This document shows positions 56,395-64,000 of a DNA stretch of 64,000 bases, in pieces. Location of the stretch: NCBI GenBank assembly GCA_015056765.1, contig SVFQ01000002.1, positions 161,253-225,252 of the forward strand, read 5' to 3'. The notes beneath the pieces were generated by a model. That model was not told the origin of the DNA and made no database searches. It saw nothing but the letters and a program-made list of their open reading frames with translations. Source of the stretch: Lachnospiraceae bacterium. Lineage in GTDB: Bacteria; Bacillota; Clostridia; Lachnospirales; Lachnospiraceae. Numbering within the stretch: position 1 is the stretch's first letter; each line of letters begins with the position of its first letter. The translations under genes were made by a program, and so were the position numbers.

Positions 56395-57000
56395 CTATAC
56401 ATGCAAAAAATTATCTAAAATCTGCATGCCCACGTCGGAACTTTTCTCCGGATGGAACTGACAAGCAAAGACATTTCCCTGTTCAATAGACGCATCGATA
56501 TCCACGCCATACTGCGTTCTGGCTTTAACAATGGCTCTATCCGTCGCTTCCAGGTAATAGGAATGAACAAAATATACATAGGAATTTTCCGGTATACCCT
56601 TATAAAGCTTTCCTTCCGAAGGATAGGTAAGAGAGTTCCATCCCACATGCGGTACCTTTAAATCAGGAGCATCGGGAATACGTTTAATCTGCCCTTTACA
56701 GATGCCAAGGCCTGGCACCCCCGGTGTCTCATCACTAGACTCAAATAATAATTGAAGTCCAAGGCATATGCCAATAAAAGGAACTTCTTTTTCTATTACC
56801 TGATGAATTACGGGAATCAGGCCATACTGATTCAACTTCCCCATGGCATCGCCAAAGCTACCAACACCGGGCAGAACAACACGTTCTGCCCGATAGATAT
56901 CTTCTGGATTTCTGGTGACAATCGTATCCGCACCTAAATGCTGAAAAGCTCGTTCTACACTTTTGATATTACCTGCATCGTAATCAAGTATTGCTATCAC
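56395..57000 (-). CDS. hisH: Imidazole glycerol phosphate synthase subunit HisH
   Basis: Glutaminase subunit of 201 residues (class I amidotransferase). The nucleophile C79 lies in G-I-C-L-G-L-Q, and the His-Glu pair in F-H-P-E-K-S. It supplies ammonia to HisF. Its start codon lies inside the last codons of the giant repeat-protein gene (17-base overlap). Confidence 0.96.
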   Translation of the reverse strand: MIAILDYDAGNIKSVERAFQHLGADTIVTRNPEDIYRAERVVLPGVGSFGDAMGKLNQYGLIPVIHQVIEKEVPFIGICLGLQLLFESSDETPGVPGLGICKGQIKRIPDAPDLKVPHVGWNSLTYPSEGKLYKGIPENSYVYFVHSYYLEATDRAIVKARTQYGVDIDASIEQGNVFACQFHPEKSSDVGMQILDNFLHV

Positions 57001-60000
57001 TGTCTTCCATCTCCTCTTCCGGCGGCAATTTATCCGGCAATTCTACCGGCTGTGTTTGCTCCGGTGCAGGCTGTTCTTCTTCTGCCTGTCCTTCTAGTTC
57101 TTCTTTGTATGCAGCATCATACAAGGAATCGTAATACTTCTGGCCTTCTTCTGTGTTTGGATCAATGTACTCTTGTCCATTTACAACTGCCTCGATTCGC
57201 AAAGTATAGACGTAATTGTCTTGTTCATGTGCGATATCCAAAGCATCTTGTTCGGACAAATTATAATTACTCAAAAGAAGATTCAAAATCTTATCGTACG
57301 CCTTTTGTAATCTATCCGTAATCAAGCTGAATGCTGTAAACTTCTGGTCCTCTTCATACATGGAAACACCTTCTACCAGATCATTCAAAGCTTCTCGCTC
57401 TTTGCCCATCTTTTTGTGATTTTCATAGGCTGTTACTTTACTTTCCATAGCAAGCGCTGCTTTTGCTCTTTGATAACGGATTTCGTCGCCTTCCTTTAAC
57501 TTACGACCGGCAAAGAGTTCATATACCTCTTCATAATTATCATGTTCGAAAGCTCTTCTACCACTAACCAACTCAATATAGTTGATGCCAATGGTATTAA
57601 TGAGCATGATAATTGCCAATAAGGTAGCTACAAAGGCTAAGCTGACAATAGTCTTTTTCTTTGGAAGTTTCTTGGCTGGCTCTTCCGGCTTTCCTTCTTC
57701 ACCCTCAGGTTTTTCTTTTTTCTTCTTTTCCTTTTTGGGTTTTTTCTTCTTTTTGCCTTTGCCTTCTTCTTCCTCGCCTTCTTCTCCCTCTTCTCCTTCT
57801 TCGCCTTCGGCTTTCTCGCCTTTCTTACCTTTTTTCTTTTTCTCTTTTTTCTTCTTATCTTTTTTGCCTTTTTTACCTTCTTCACCTTCTGCAGGTGCTT
57901 CGCCGCCTTCCGGATTTTCTCCTTCAGCGCCTTCAGCAGGTGTCTCTTCCTCTTCTTCCTCGTCTTCTTCGAAGAGGAGATCCATAATCTTTCCTAAGAA
58001 TCCTTTTTTCTTAATAGTTGAAGGTTCTACACCGGCAGCGGCCATAGCACTGGCAACCGCATCATCGCCACCAGGTACTCCATCTAAATCGCCAATATCC
58101 GGTATGCCATCTAAAAGTTCATTTGCAGAATTGATAGCAGCCAGATCTACCGCGATTTCACCTTCTGTAGGTGCTTTTGTTTCTTCTTCGGCTTTGTCTT
58201 TCTTCTTTCTCTTGAATAAAGATAATAAGCCACCTTTTTTCTTCTTCTTTTTCTCTTCCGGTGCTTCTACGTTCTCATCAACAGATATGTCCTGCAATAT
58301 CTCATGATTATCAGACATATTAAGCAGTTCTTCAATATCCGCTAAATTATCATCTCCCTGAATTGCTTCCTGAATCTTTGCATCATCTGCAGACAGCAAA
58401 GCATCCATCTCGCCTTCGGAAACAGAGATATCCGAAGCAGGAGCTTCTGCCGTAGCATCCCCAATAGAATTCAGCATATCTGAAATCTGATCTTCGGACA
58501 TATTTGAAACATCATCTGCTGTGACAGGTCCGCCTGTACTAGCAGGTGCATTCAAATCAGGAATATCCGGTATATCTGTAGCAACCGGTACATCCGGAAT
58601 ATCCGGGATATCCGGAATTTCCGGCATATCCGGAATCGCTTCTTCTGTGGCAAGTGCTGCAGCATTTTCTGCGCCATTCAGCATAGCCTCTATTTCATCC
58701 GGCGTCATCATATGATTTGGATCATCATTAACCGCCGGAACTTCAGGTATATCATCAACTGGTGTCATTTGTTCCACTGGTGCCTCTTCTTTTATTTCTT
58801 CTGTCGTATTTTCTTCTGCCGCCGACTCCTCCGCAACAGTTGCTTCTTCAGGCGCACTCGCCCCTGCCACCATCGCTGCTATTTCTTCCGGTGTCATCAC
58901 ATGATTTGGATCATCGGATACCGGAGTTACCGCCGGTGCTGTTTCTTCTACAACTGGTTCTTCTTCAACGACTGGTGCTTCTTCTGCAGCTGGAGCTTCT
59001 TCAGGCGCACTTGCCCCTGCCACCATCGCTGCTATTTCTTCCGGTGTCATCACATGATTTGGATCATCTGATACAGGCGTTACAACAGGTGCTGGCTCTT
59101 CTGCGACTGGCGCTTCTTCAGGCGCACTTGCCCCTGCCACCATTGCTGCGATTTCTTCCGGTGTCATCACATGATTTGGATCATCGGATACAGGCGTTAC
59201 GACAGGTGCTGGTTCCTCTGCAACTGAAACTTCTTCAACTGCAGTTGCTTCTTCAGGCGCACTTGCCCCTGCCACCATCGCTGCAATCTCTTCCGGTGTC
59301 ATCACATGATTTGGATCATCGGATACCGGCGTTACTGCTGGTGCTGGTTCTTCTGCGACTGGAACTTCTTCAACTGCAGGTGCTTCCTCAGCTGTAGGTG
59401 CTTCTTCAACTACTGGTGTCTCTTCTGCGACTGGTGCTTCTGTAGGCGCACTCACTCCTGCCACCATCGCTGCGATTTCTTCCGGTGTCATTACATGATT
59501 TGGATCATCGGATACCGGAGTCACAACAGGTGCTGGCTCTTCTGCGACTGGTGCTTCTGTAGGCGCACTTGCCCCTGCCACCATCGCTGCAATCTCTTCC
59601 GGTGTCATCACATGATTTGGATCATCGGATACCGGAGTCACAACAGATGCTGGTTCCTCTACAACTGGAACTTCTTCTACAGCTGGAGATTCTTCAACGA
59701 CCGGCGCTTCTTCAGGCGCACTTTCCCCTGCCACCATCGCTGCGATTTCTTCCGGTGTCATCACATGATTTGGATCATCGGATACAGGCGTTACAACAGG
59801 TGCCGGCTCTTCTACAACTGGGACTTCTTCAACGACTGGTGCCTCTTCAGCTACAGGTACTTCTTCGGCTACTGTTGCCTCCTCAACGACTGGTGCTTCT
59901 TCAGGCGCACTTTCCCCTGCCACCATCGCTGCGATTTCTTCCGGTGTCATCACATGATTTGGATTATCGGATACCGGAGTTACCGCCGGTGCTGTTTCTT

Positions 60001-61963
60001 CTACAACTGGTTCTTCTTCAACGACTGGTGCTTCTTCAGCAACTGGGACTTCTACAACTGGAGCTTCCTCTACAACTGGAACTTCCTCTGGTATATCCAT
60101 TGGAATATCCATCGGTATGTCTGCTAGAATATCTTCCGCATTTTCCAGTAATGCATCCATCTCTTCCTGTGGCAGTTCATCTACCGCTGGTATTTCTTCT
60201 GCTACAGGAACTTCCTCTACAGCTGGAACTTCTTCTACAACTGGAACTTCCTCTACAGTCGGAACTTCTTCTACAACTTGAATTTCCTCTGGTATATCCA
60301 TCGGTATGTCTGCTGGAATATCTGCTAGAATATCTTCCGCATTTTCCAGTAGTGCATCCATCTCTTCCTGTGGCAGTTCATCTACCGCTGGTATTTCTTC
60401 TGCTACAGGAGCTTCCTCTATAGCTGGAACTTCCTCTACAGTCGGAACTTCTTCTACAACTGGAACTTCCCCTGGTATATCTATCGGTATGTCTGCTGGA
60501 ATATCTGCTAAAATATCATCTGCATTTTCCAGCAATGCGTCCATCTCTTCCTGTGGCAGTTCATCTACCGCTGGTATTTCTTCTGCTACAGGAGCTTCCT
60601 CTACAACTGGAACTTCCTCTACAGTCGGAACTTCTTCTACAACTGGAACTTCCCCTGGTATATCTATCGGTATGTCTGCTGGAATATCTGCTAAAATATC
60701 ATCTGCATTTTCCAGCAATGCGTCCATCTCTTCCTGTGGCAGTTCATCCATAACTGGTACTTCATCAACCACTGGAATTATCTCCGTTACAGGAGCCTCC
60801 TCTGCCACAGTTTTCTCAACAACTGGAGTTTCCTCTACTACAGGAGCTTCTTCTACAACTGGAGCTTCTTCTACAACTGGAACTTCCTCTGCTATATCCA
60901 CTGGGATATCCATCGGCATATCCGCTGGAATATCTGCTAAAATATCATCCGCATTTTCCAGTAATGCCTCCATCTCTTCCTGTGGCAGTTCATTTACCGC
61001 TGGTATTTCTTCTGCTACAGGGGCTTCTTCAGCCACAGATTCCTCTACATCCGGAACTTTGTCTGCAACTGGAGCTTCCTCTACAACTGGAACTTCCTCT
61101 GCTATATCCATCGGCATATCCGCTGGAATATCAGCTAGAATATCTTCCGCATTTTCCAGTAATGCATCCATCTCTTCCTGTGGCATTTCTTCTACGGTTG
61201 GAATTTCATCCAATGCTGGCATCTCTTCCAATACCGGAACTTCATCTAACGCTGGAATATCTTCCATTGTTGGAACTTCATCTAATCCTGGAAGTTCTTC
61301 TGCCTCCACTGGTACGCTTTCATCCACTGGAATATCCATCGGAATATCTGCTAGAATATCATCCGCATTTTCCAGTAATGCATCCATCTCTTCCTGTGAC
61401 AGTTCATCTACTGCTGATATTTCTTCTGCTACAGGAGCCTCTTCTGCCACAGATTCCTCTTCAACTGGAACTTCCTCTACAACTGGAACTTCTTCTACAG
61501 CTGGAACTTCCTCTGGTATATCCATTGGCATATCCATCGGTATATCCGCTGGAATATCTGATAAAATATCATCCGCATTTTCCAGTAAGGCGTCCATCTC
61601 TTCCTGTGGCAATTCATCCATAACAGGTACTTCATCAACCACTGGTATTTCTTCTACTACAGGAGCCTCTTCTGCCACAGATTCCTCTACAACTGGAACT
61701 TCCTCTACAGCCGGAACTTCTTCTACAACTGGAGCTTCCTCTGGTATATCCATTGGAATATCCATCGGTACGTCTGCTGGAGTATCTGCTGGAATATCGT
61801 CTGCATCTGCCTCAGCTTCTTCCGTTGCAATCTCTTCATTGAATTTTTTCAAAGCTTCCAACGCAGAAATAGCCCCAGCACCATCCTCTACTTTAGGTGC
61901 TGAAGCTTCTTGCTCTTGAAGTGTTTTCAGTAATTCGTCTAAGCGTTCTTCATCTGAACTCAT
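56984..61963 (-). CDS. Giant repeat protein with about twenty FliM-like short motifs, lysine-rich block and one membrane helix
   Basis: Protein of 1659 residues; no overall family is recognised and there is no signal peptide. Residues 55-660 hold eight copies of a unit built around L-P-Q-E-E-M-D-A-L-L-E-N-A-D-D-I-L. Residues 660-1095 hold nine copies of a unit built around N-H-V-M-T-P-E-E-I-A-A-M-V-A-G. Further single copies occur near residues 4-14, 1140 and 1170. Units are joined by acidic Val-Pro-Glu linkers. Residues 1235-1255 and 1335-1435 are Lys/Glu-rich. A membrane helix spans about 1437-1462, and a helical domain of some 170 residues ends the protein. The lysine block suggests the long arm is cytoplasmic. 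The core motif resembles the L-S-Q-x-E-I-D-A-L-L peptide of FliM and FliY that binds CheY-P. GGAGG lies nine bases before the ATG. Confidence 0.85.
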   Translation of the reverse strand: MSSDEERLDELLKTLQEQEASAPKVEDGAGAISALEALKKFNEEIATEEAEADADDIPADTPADVPMDIPMDIPEEAPVVEEVPAVEEVPVVEESVAEEAPVVEEIPVVDEVPVMDELPQEEMDALLENADDILSDIPADIPMDMPMDIPEEVPAVEEVPVVEEVPVEEESVAEEAPVAEEISAVDELSQEEMDALLENADDILADIPMDIPVDESVPVEAEELPGLDEVPTMEDIPALDEVPVLEEMPALDEIPTVEEMPQEEMDALLENAEDILADIPADMPMDIAEEVPVVEEAPVADKVPDVEESVAEEAPVAEEIPAVNELPQEEMEALLENADDILADIPADMPMDIPVDIAEEVPVVEEAPVVEEAPVVEETPVVEKTVAEEAPVTEIIPVVDEVPVMDELPQEEMDALLENADDILADIPADIPIDIPGEVPVVEEVPTVEEVPVVEEAPVAEEIPAVDELPQEEMDALLENADDILADIPADIPIDIPGEVPVVEEVPTVEEVPAIEEAPVAEEIPAVDELPQEEMDALLENAEDILADIPADIPMDIPEEIQVVEEVPTVEEVPVVEEVPAVEEVPVAEEIPAVDELPQEEMDALLENAEDILADIPMDIPMDIPEEVPVVEEAPVVEVPVAEEAPVVEEEPVVEETAPAVTPVSDNPNHVMTPEEIAAMVAGESAPEEAPVVEEATVAEEVPVAEEAPVVEEVPVVEEPAPVVTPVSDDPNHVMTPEEIAAMVAGESAPEEAPVVEESPAVEEVPVVEEPASVVTPVSDDPNHVMTPEEIAAMVAGASAPTEAPVAEEPAPVVTPVSDDPNHVMTPEEIAAMVAGVSAPTEAPVAEETPVVEEAPTAEEAPAVEEVPVAEEPAPAVTPVSDDPNHVMTPEEIAAMVAGASAPEEATAVEEVSVAEEPAPVVTPVSDDPNHVMTPEEIAAMVAGASAPEEAPVAEEPAPVVTPVSDDPNHVMTPEEIAAMVAGASAPEEAPAAEEAPVVEEEPVVEETAPAVTPVSDDPNHVMTPEEIAAMVAGASAPEEATVAEESAAEENTTEEIKEEAPVEQMTPVDDIPEVPAVNDDPNHMMTPDEIEAMLNGAENAAALATEEAIPDMPEIPDIPDIPDVPVATDIPDIPDLNAPASTGGPVTADDVSNMSEDQISDMLNSIGDATAEAPASDISVSEGEMDALLSADDAKIQEAIQGDDNLADIEELLNMSDNHEILQDISVDENVEAPEEKKKKKKGGLLSLFKRKKKDKAEEETKAPTEGEIAVDLAAINSANELLDGIPDIGDLDGVPGGDDAVASAMAAAGVEPSTIKKKGFLGKIMDLLFEEDEEEEEETPAEGAEGENPEGGEAPAEGEEGKKGKKDKKKKEKKKKGKKGEKAEGEEGEEGEEGEEEEGKGKKKKKPKKEKKKKEKPEGEEGKPEEPAKKLPKKKTIVSLAFVATLLAIIMLINTIGINYIELVSGRRAFEHDNYEEVYELFAGRKLKEGDEIRYQRAKAALAMESKVTAYENHKKMGKEREALNDLVEGVSMYEEDQKFTAFSLITDRLQKAYDKILNLLLSNYNLSEQDALDIAHEQDNYVYTLRIEAVVNGQEYIDPNTEEGQKYYDSLYDAAYKEELEGQAEEEQPAPEQTQPVELPDKLPPEEEMEDSDSNT
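58685..59990 (-). repeat. Tandem coding repeats, type B (nine units)
   Basis: Nine copies of a coding block for S-D-D-P-N-H-V-M-T-P-E-E-I-A-A-M-V-A-G, joined by linkers of 20 to 45 codons. Eight are nearly identical in protein and very similar in DNA; the ninth (near 58690-58735) is divergent. Linker length varies between copies, as expected from unequal recombination or slippage. Confidence 0.88.
60085..61640 (-). repeat. Tandem coding repeats, type A (eight units)
   Basis: Eight copies of a coding block for D-E-L-P-Q-E-E-M-D-A-L-L-E-N-A, then D-I-L-A-D-I-P and a Pro-Met-Asp-Ile stretch. The copies lie near 60160, 60360, 60540, 60725, 60965, 61170, 61385 and 61600. Two adjacent units (60420-60760) are almost identical over roughly 180 bases, indicating recent duplication. 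Confidence 0.88.
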
Positions 61964-61984
61964 CCTAAACGTCCTCCGGGGTGC

Positions 61985-62788
61985 TTATTTTAAATACTCG
62001 CTTACAAATTCAAAGGGATTTGCATCAACAGAATAAGCCTTTTCCTGCTTATTATCCGGCAACTGCGGAATTGTTTCATTAACTCGATAGAAACAAGATT
62101 TTTTATTATAAAAGCTAAGCTTTTCAAAAGGCCAACGTATAACAGATGGGAACATCATGCCGGCTCCCAGTTCCATAATCATAAGATCACGATTCATGGT
62201 ACCCTCTAGCCATTTCGTATATAACTTCCATTTTGTCAAATAATCATCTTCCATATAGTTTTCGGAAGAAACTTGATTGAAGGAAAATAATTTTCCGCAT
62301 TCAGGACATGTAGGAAGTTTGATATCACTAAGAGTAGTTTTTCCCTCCACCCATCTACAAAAATTTTCCCAAAAATCCTTTGGAAAATCAACAATTTCTT
62401 GATGACTGCTATCGCTACACTGTAGCTTACGATAACCACCACACGGAGTGACCACGTGGTCTTCTTCAGAAAATACACTATATATCAAATCGTCTGTAAC
62501 AGTGGATAAAATAAAGTAATTTTTTCCGTTACAAAACTCTTTTAATTCCTTATAAAAATTCACTTGTTTCTCGCAAAACTCAGGCTGCAAAAAATATCGA
62601 ATCAAAAACGGATAATAAGCATCTCCATCTTCAAGAGCCTCTAATTCGTTTCTTTTTGCAAGAAAAAGTGGATGTGATTCCATTTCGGATAATGGAACCT
62701 GCACGTCTTCTCCAAGTCCAATCAAAAAATACTTACTTGTATCTATATTCTTATGTAATAAATCTTTATCTAGCATCTCTCTAATCAT
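61985..62788 (-). CDS. Sir2-like protein without the NAD-binding GAGxS motif
   Basis: Protein of about 267 residues. The middle and end follow the Sir2-like family of Firmicutes: T-V-T-D-D at the place of T-T-N-V-D, C-G-G-Y-R-K-L-Q-C-S, a zinc-type C-P-E-C-G, and E-L-G-A-G-M-M-F-P-S-V-I-R-W-P-F-E. The N-terminal Rossmann signature G-A-G-x-S expected of an NAD-dependent deacylase is not seen, so activity is doubtful. The start is uncertain; I use 62788, since 62806 would fall inside the cheV terminator. It ends 21 bases before the giant repeat gene. Confidence 0.68.
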   Translation of the reverse strand: MIREMLDKDLLHKNIDTSKYFLIGLGEDVQVPLSEMESHPLFLAKRNELEALEDGDAYYPFLIRYFLQPEFCEKQVNFYKELKEFCNGKNYFILSTVTDDLIYSVFSEEDHVVTPCGGYRKLQCSDSSHQEIVDFPKDFWENFCRWVEGKTTLSDIKLPTCPECGKLFSFNQVSSENYMEDDYLTKWKLYTKWLEGTMNRDLMIMELGAGMMFPSVIRWPFEKLSFYNKKSCFYRVNETIPQLPDNKQEKAYSVDANPFEFVSEYLK

Positions 62789-62792
62789 ACAG

Positions 62793-62828
62793 AAAAAGCT
62801 CGGCACAGATTTTTTCTGTGTCGAGCCT
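62793..62828 (-). terminator. Terminator of cheV
   Basis: A 12-bp stem with one G-T pair (62798-62809 with 62815-62826), followed on the minus strand by five T. Confidence 0.85.
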
Positions 62829-62845
62829 CTGTGTTTTGTTATCCT

Positions 62846-63742
62846 TTATTTTAAAACTAAGCTGTCTAATACTCTTACCAAGTTACCAATCTCAGGTTTG
62901 GTAAGCTGAGCATCTGCTCCAAGAGCTTCGCCTTTTCTTCTCATTTCTTCATTGATCAAAGAAGAGAAGATAATAACAGGAATATGTTTTGTTTCATCAT
63001 CTTCTTTAACAAGTCTTGTCAAACGATGACCGTCCATTTCAGGCATCTCAACATCAGTAATTAATGCCTTGACGTGGTCATCTAAAGATCCGTTACGTTT
63101 GCAATCCTGAATAATATCATAAGCTTCCTGGCCGTTCTTTGTATGAATGATGTTCATATAACCAGCCTTGTGTAAAGAATCTACGATAAGCTTATTCAGT
63201 AAAACAGAATCTTCTGCGATTAAAACAGGAATATCATTTCTCTGTCTCTCGCCTAATTCGTCAATTTCATTAACCTTCAAACTGGTTTCTGGATTAATGT
63301 CAGCTACGATTTTTTCAAAATCCAGAATAATGATTAACTTCTCAGAAATCTTAATAATACCAGTAGCAATGCCCTCTTCATAAGAGTTCACTGTAGAGTC
63401 AGGTTTAATGATGTCTCTCCAAGACACACGATGAATACCAACTACATTGTCGACATGGAACGCAATGTCTAATTTATTGAAGTTTGTGATGATAAATAAA
63501 CCATTTGGTTCAGAATCACCCTTCTGCAGACAATTCTTCAAATCAATTGCAGTGATCATAGTCTCCCTTGGCATAAAAATACCTTCGATACTAGGATGTG
63601 CATTTGGTACAGGAGTTACATCCTGATAAGGAATGATTTCTCTTACTTTTGCTACGTTAATACCATAAGAAAAACCGTTCAGAGTGAATTCAAGTACTTC
63701 TAATTCATTCGTTCCATTCTCAAGTAAAATTTTTGTATCCAT
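62846..63742 (-). CDS. cheV: Chemotaxis protein CheV (CheW domain plus response-regulator receiver)
   Basis: Coupling protein of 298 residues. The CheW-like domain (about 10-165) contains the N-V-A-K-V-R-E-I-I segment. The receiver domain (about 172-298) has the acidic pair A-E-D-S, phospho-acceptor D230 in I-T-D-V-E-M-P-E-M-D-G, and the conserved lysine in L-T-K-P-E. CheV links receptors to CheA and acts as a phosphate-controlled adaptor. GAGAGGTAGAAC precedes the ATG. It stands alone between the 23S rRNA gene and the Sir2-like gene. Confidence 0.95.
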   Translation of the reverse strand: MDTKILLENGTNELEVLEFTLNGFSYGINVAKVREIIPYQDVTPVPNAHPSIEGIFMPRETMITAIDLKNCLQKGDSEPNGLFIITNFNKLDIAFHVDNVVGIHRVSWRDIIKPDSTVNSYEEGIATGIIKISEKLIIILDFEKIVADINPETSLKVNEIDELGERQRNDIPVLIAEDSVLLNKLIVDSLHKAGYMNIIHTKNGQEAYDIIQDCKRNGSLDDHVKALITDVEMPEMDGHRLTRLVKEDDETKHIPVIIFSSLINEEMRRKGEALGADAQLTKPEIGNLVRVLDSLVLK

Positions 63743-63842
63743 GTTCTACCTCTCACATTTCAATGTTATAGCAGAAATTATAGCTTAGAAATACGCCTAA
63801 AAGAATTATAGCACAAGCGTTTCAAAAAAAATACTAAATATT

Positions 63843-63874
63843 AAAAAAAGAAAGCAATTTAACGCTTTCTTTTC
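63843..63874 (-). terminator. Terminator of the rRNA operon
   Basis: Stem AAAGAAAGC/GCTTTCTTT (63847-63855 with 63864-63872), with seven T on the minus strand, about 100 bases after the 23S end. Confidence 0.75.
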
Positions 63875-63974
63875 AAATTTTATTACTTTTTTATAAATTG
63901 TCTCGCCAAATCAAACTATTTATGATTTGTACCTTCAAAACCGAACACTGAATCATCCTTGTTTCTAACCGTTA

Positions 63975-64000
63975 TGGTCAGGTCTTCGACCGATTAGTAC
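63975..64000 (-). rRNA. rrl: 23S ribosomal RNA, 3' end only
   Basis: The minus strand reads GTACTAATCGGTCGAAGACC and then TGACCA, the conserved last helix of bacterial 23S rRNA. The body of the gene lies beyond the window. The following 100 bases to the terminator hold the processing region (TTCGGTTTTGAAGGTAC) but no 5S rRNA gene. Confidence 0.85.

Noticed and set aside
57582..58307. Plus-strand Phe/Ser/Pro-rich frame of 241 codons
   Set aside because: Complement of the Lys/Glu-rich stretch of the giant protein.
58850..61640. Repeats as a CRISPR array
   Set aside because: The units are in frame, coding and of variable length with no unique spacers of constant size, and no cas genes are present.
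60306..61919. Long open frame on the plus strand rich in Ser, Thr, Ile and Gly, within the repeat gene
   Set aside because: It is the antisense shadow of the repeats; periodic coding sequence leaves stop-free frames on both strands. It has no ribosome binding site, and the minus frame has a strong start and a meaningful C-terminal domain.

Overview
The window reads as part of a low-to-moderate GC Firmicutes chromosome, most likely a motile member of the Lachnospiraceae (Clostridia). Pointers are a Na+-pump decarboxylase operon with a separate biotin carrier, single-chain GlyRS beside AlaRS, neighbouring cmk-ispH-rpsA, a giant 2-hydroxyacyl-CoA dehydratase activase-like protein, lipoproteins with clear lipoboxes, GH25 lysozyme with wall-binding repeats, and chemotaxis genes (cheR, cheV). 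Start sites have strong AGGAGG-type ribosome binding sites and sigma-A style promoters. There is no sign of a prophage, IS element, CRISPR array or tRNA gene. The genus assignment is inference.

Layout. 1-1860: 3' part of an RNase H-like exonuclease gene converging on cheR. 2033-7499: a minus-strand run rpsA, ispH, cmk, a BaiN-like flavoprotein, an RpiR regulator and a TetR regulator with its own palindromic operator. 7693-13008: five-gene operon for a biotin-dependent, Na+-translocating decarboxylase that has two different carboxyltransferase subunits. 13205-15728: scpB, scpA, a metallophosphoesterase and rpsU. 15883-28281: a long minus-strand series alaS, glyQS, lipoprotein, recO, era, DUF4349 lipoprotein, M16C protease, a small unknown, a degenerate sigma-like protein and a rhomboid-like zinc-ribbon membrane protein. 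28449-34557 (plus strand): the giant activase and a GH25 lysozyme. 34665-40722 (minus): amidase, aldose epimerase with a long structured leader, Pit phosphate transporter with its DUF47 partner, a lysA-like decarboxylase and a TrmB regulator. 40817-43151: a small accessory islet (secreted nuclease, membrane protein, XRE regulator) bounded by two hairpins with the same core. 43156-48491: YbaK, three lipoproteins and a K+ channel. 48623-54513: an oppBCDFA peptide transporter. 54846-57000: ung, hisF, hisH. 56984-62788: a 1659-residue repeat protein and a Sir2-like protein. 62846-63742: cheV. The last bases are the 3' end of a 23S rRNA gene on the minus strand.

The most unusual object is the 1659-residue protein at 56984-61963. 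It has a roughly 1,430-residue acidic, Pro/Val/Glu-rich arm, predicted cytoplasmic, with about twenty copies of a short motif resembling the L-S-Q-x-E-I-D-A-L-L motif with which FliM and FliY bind phosphorylated CheY. A lysine-rich block, one membrane helix and a C-terminal helical domain follow. It lies in a neighbourhood with cheV. Whether it binds CheY or other response regulators is a hypothesis. Other items worth attention are the hybrid transcarboxylase/Na+ pump operon with a lipoprotein-type OadG, the leader RNA before the aldose epimerase with two mutually exclusive pairings, and the sigma-like protein lacking region 4.
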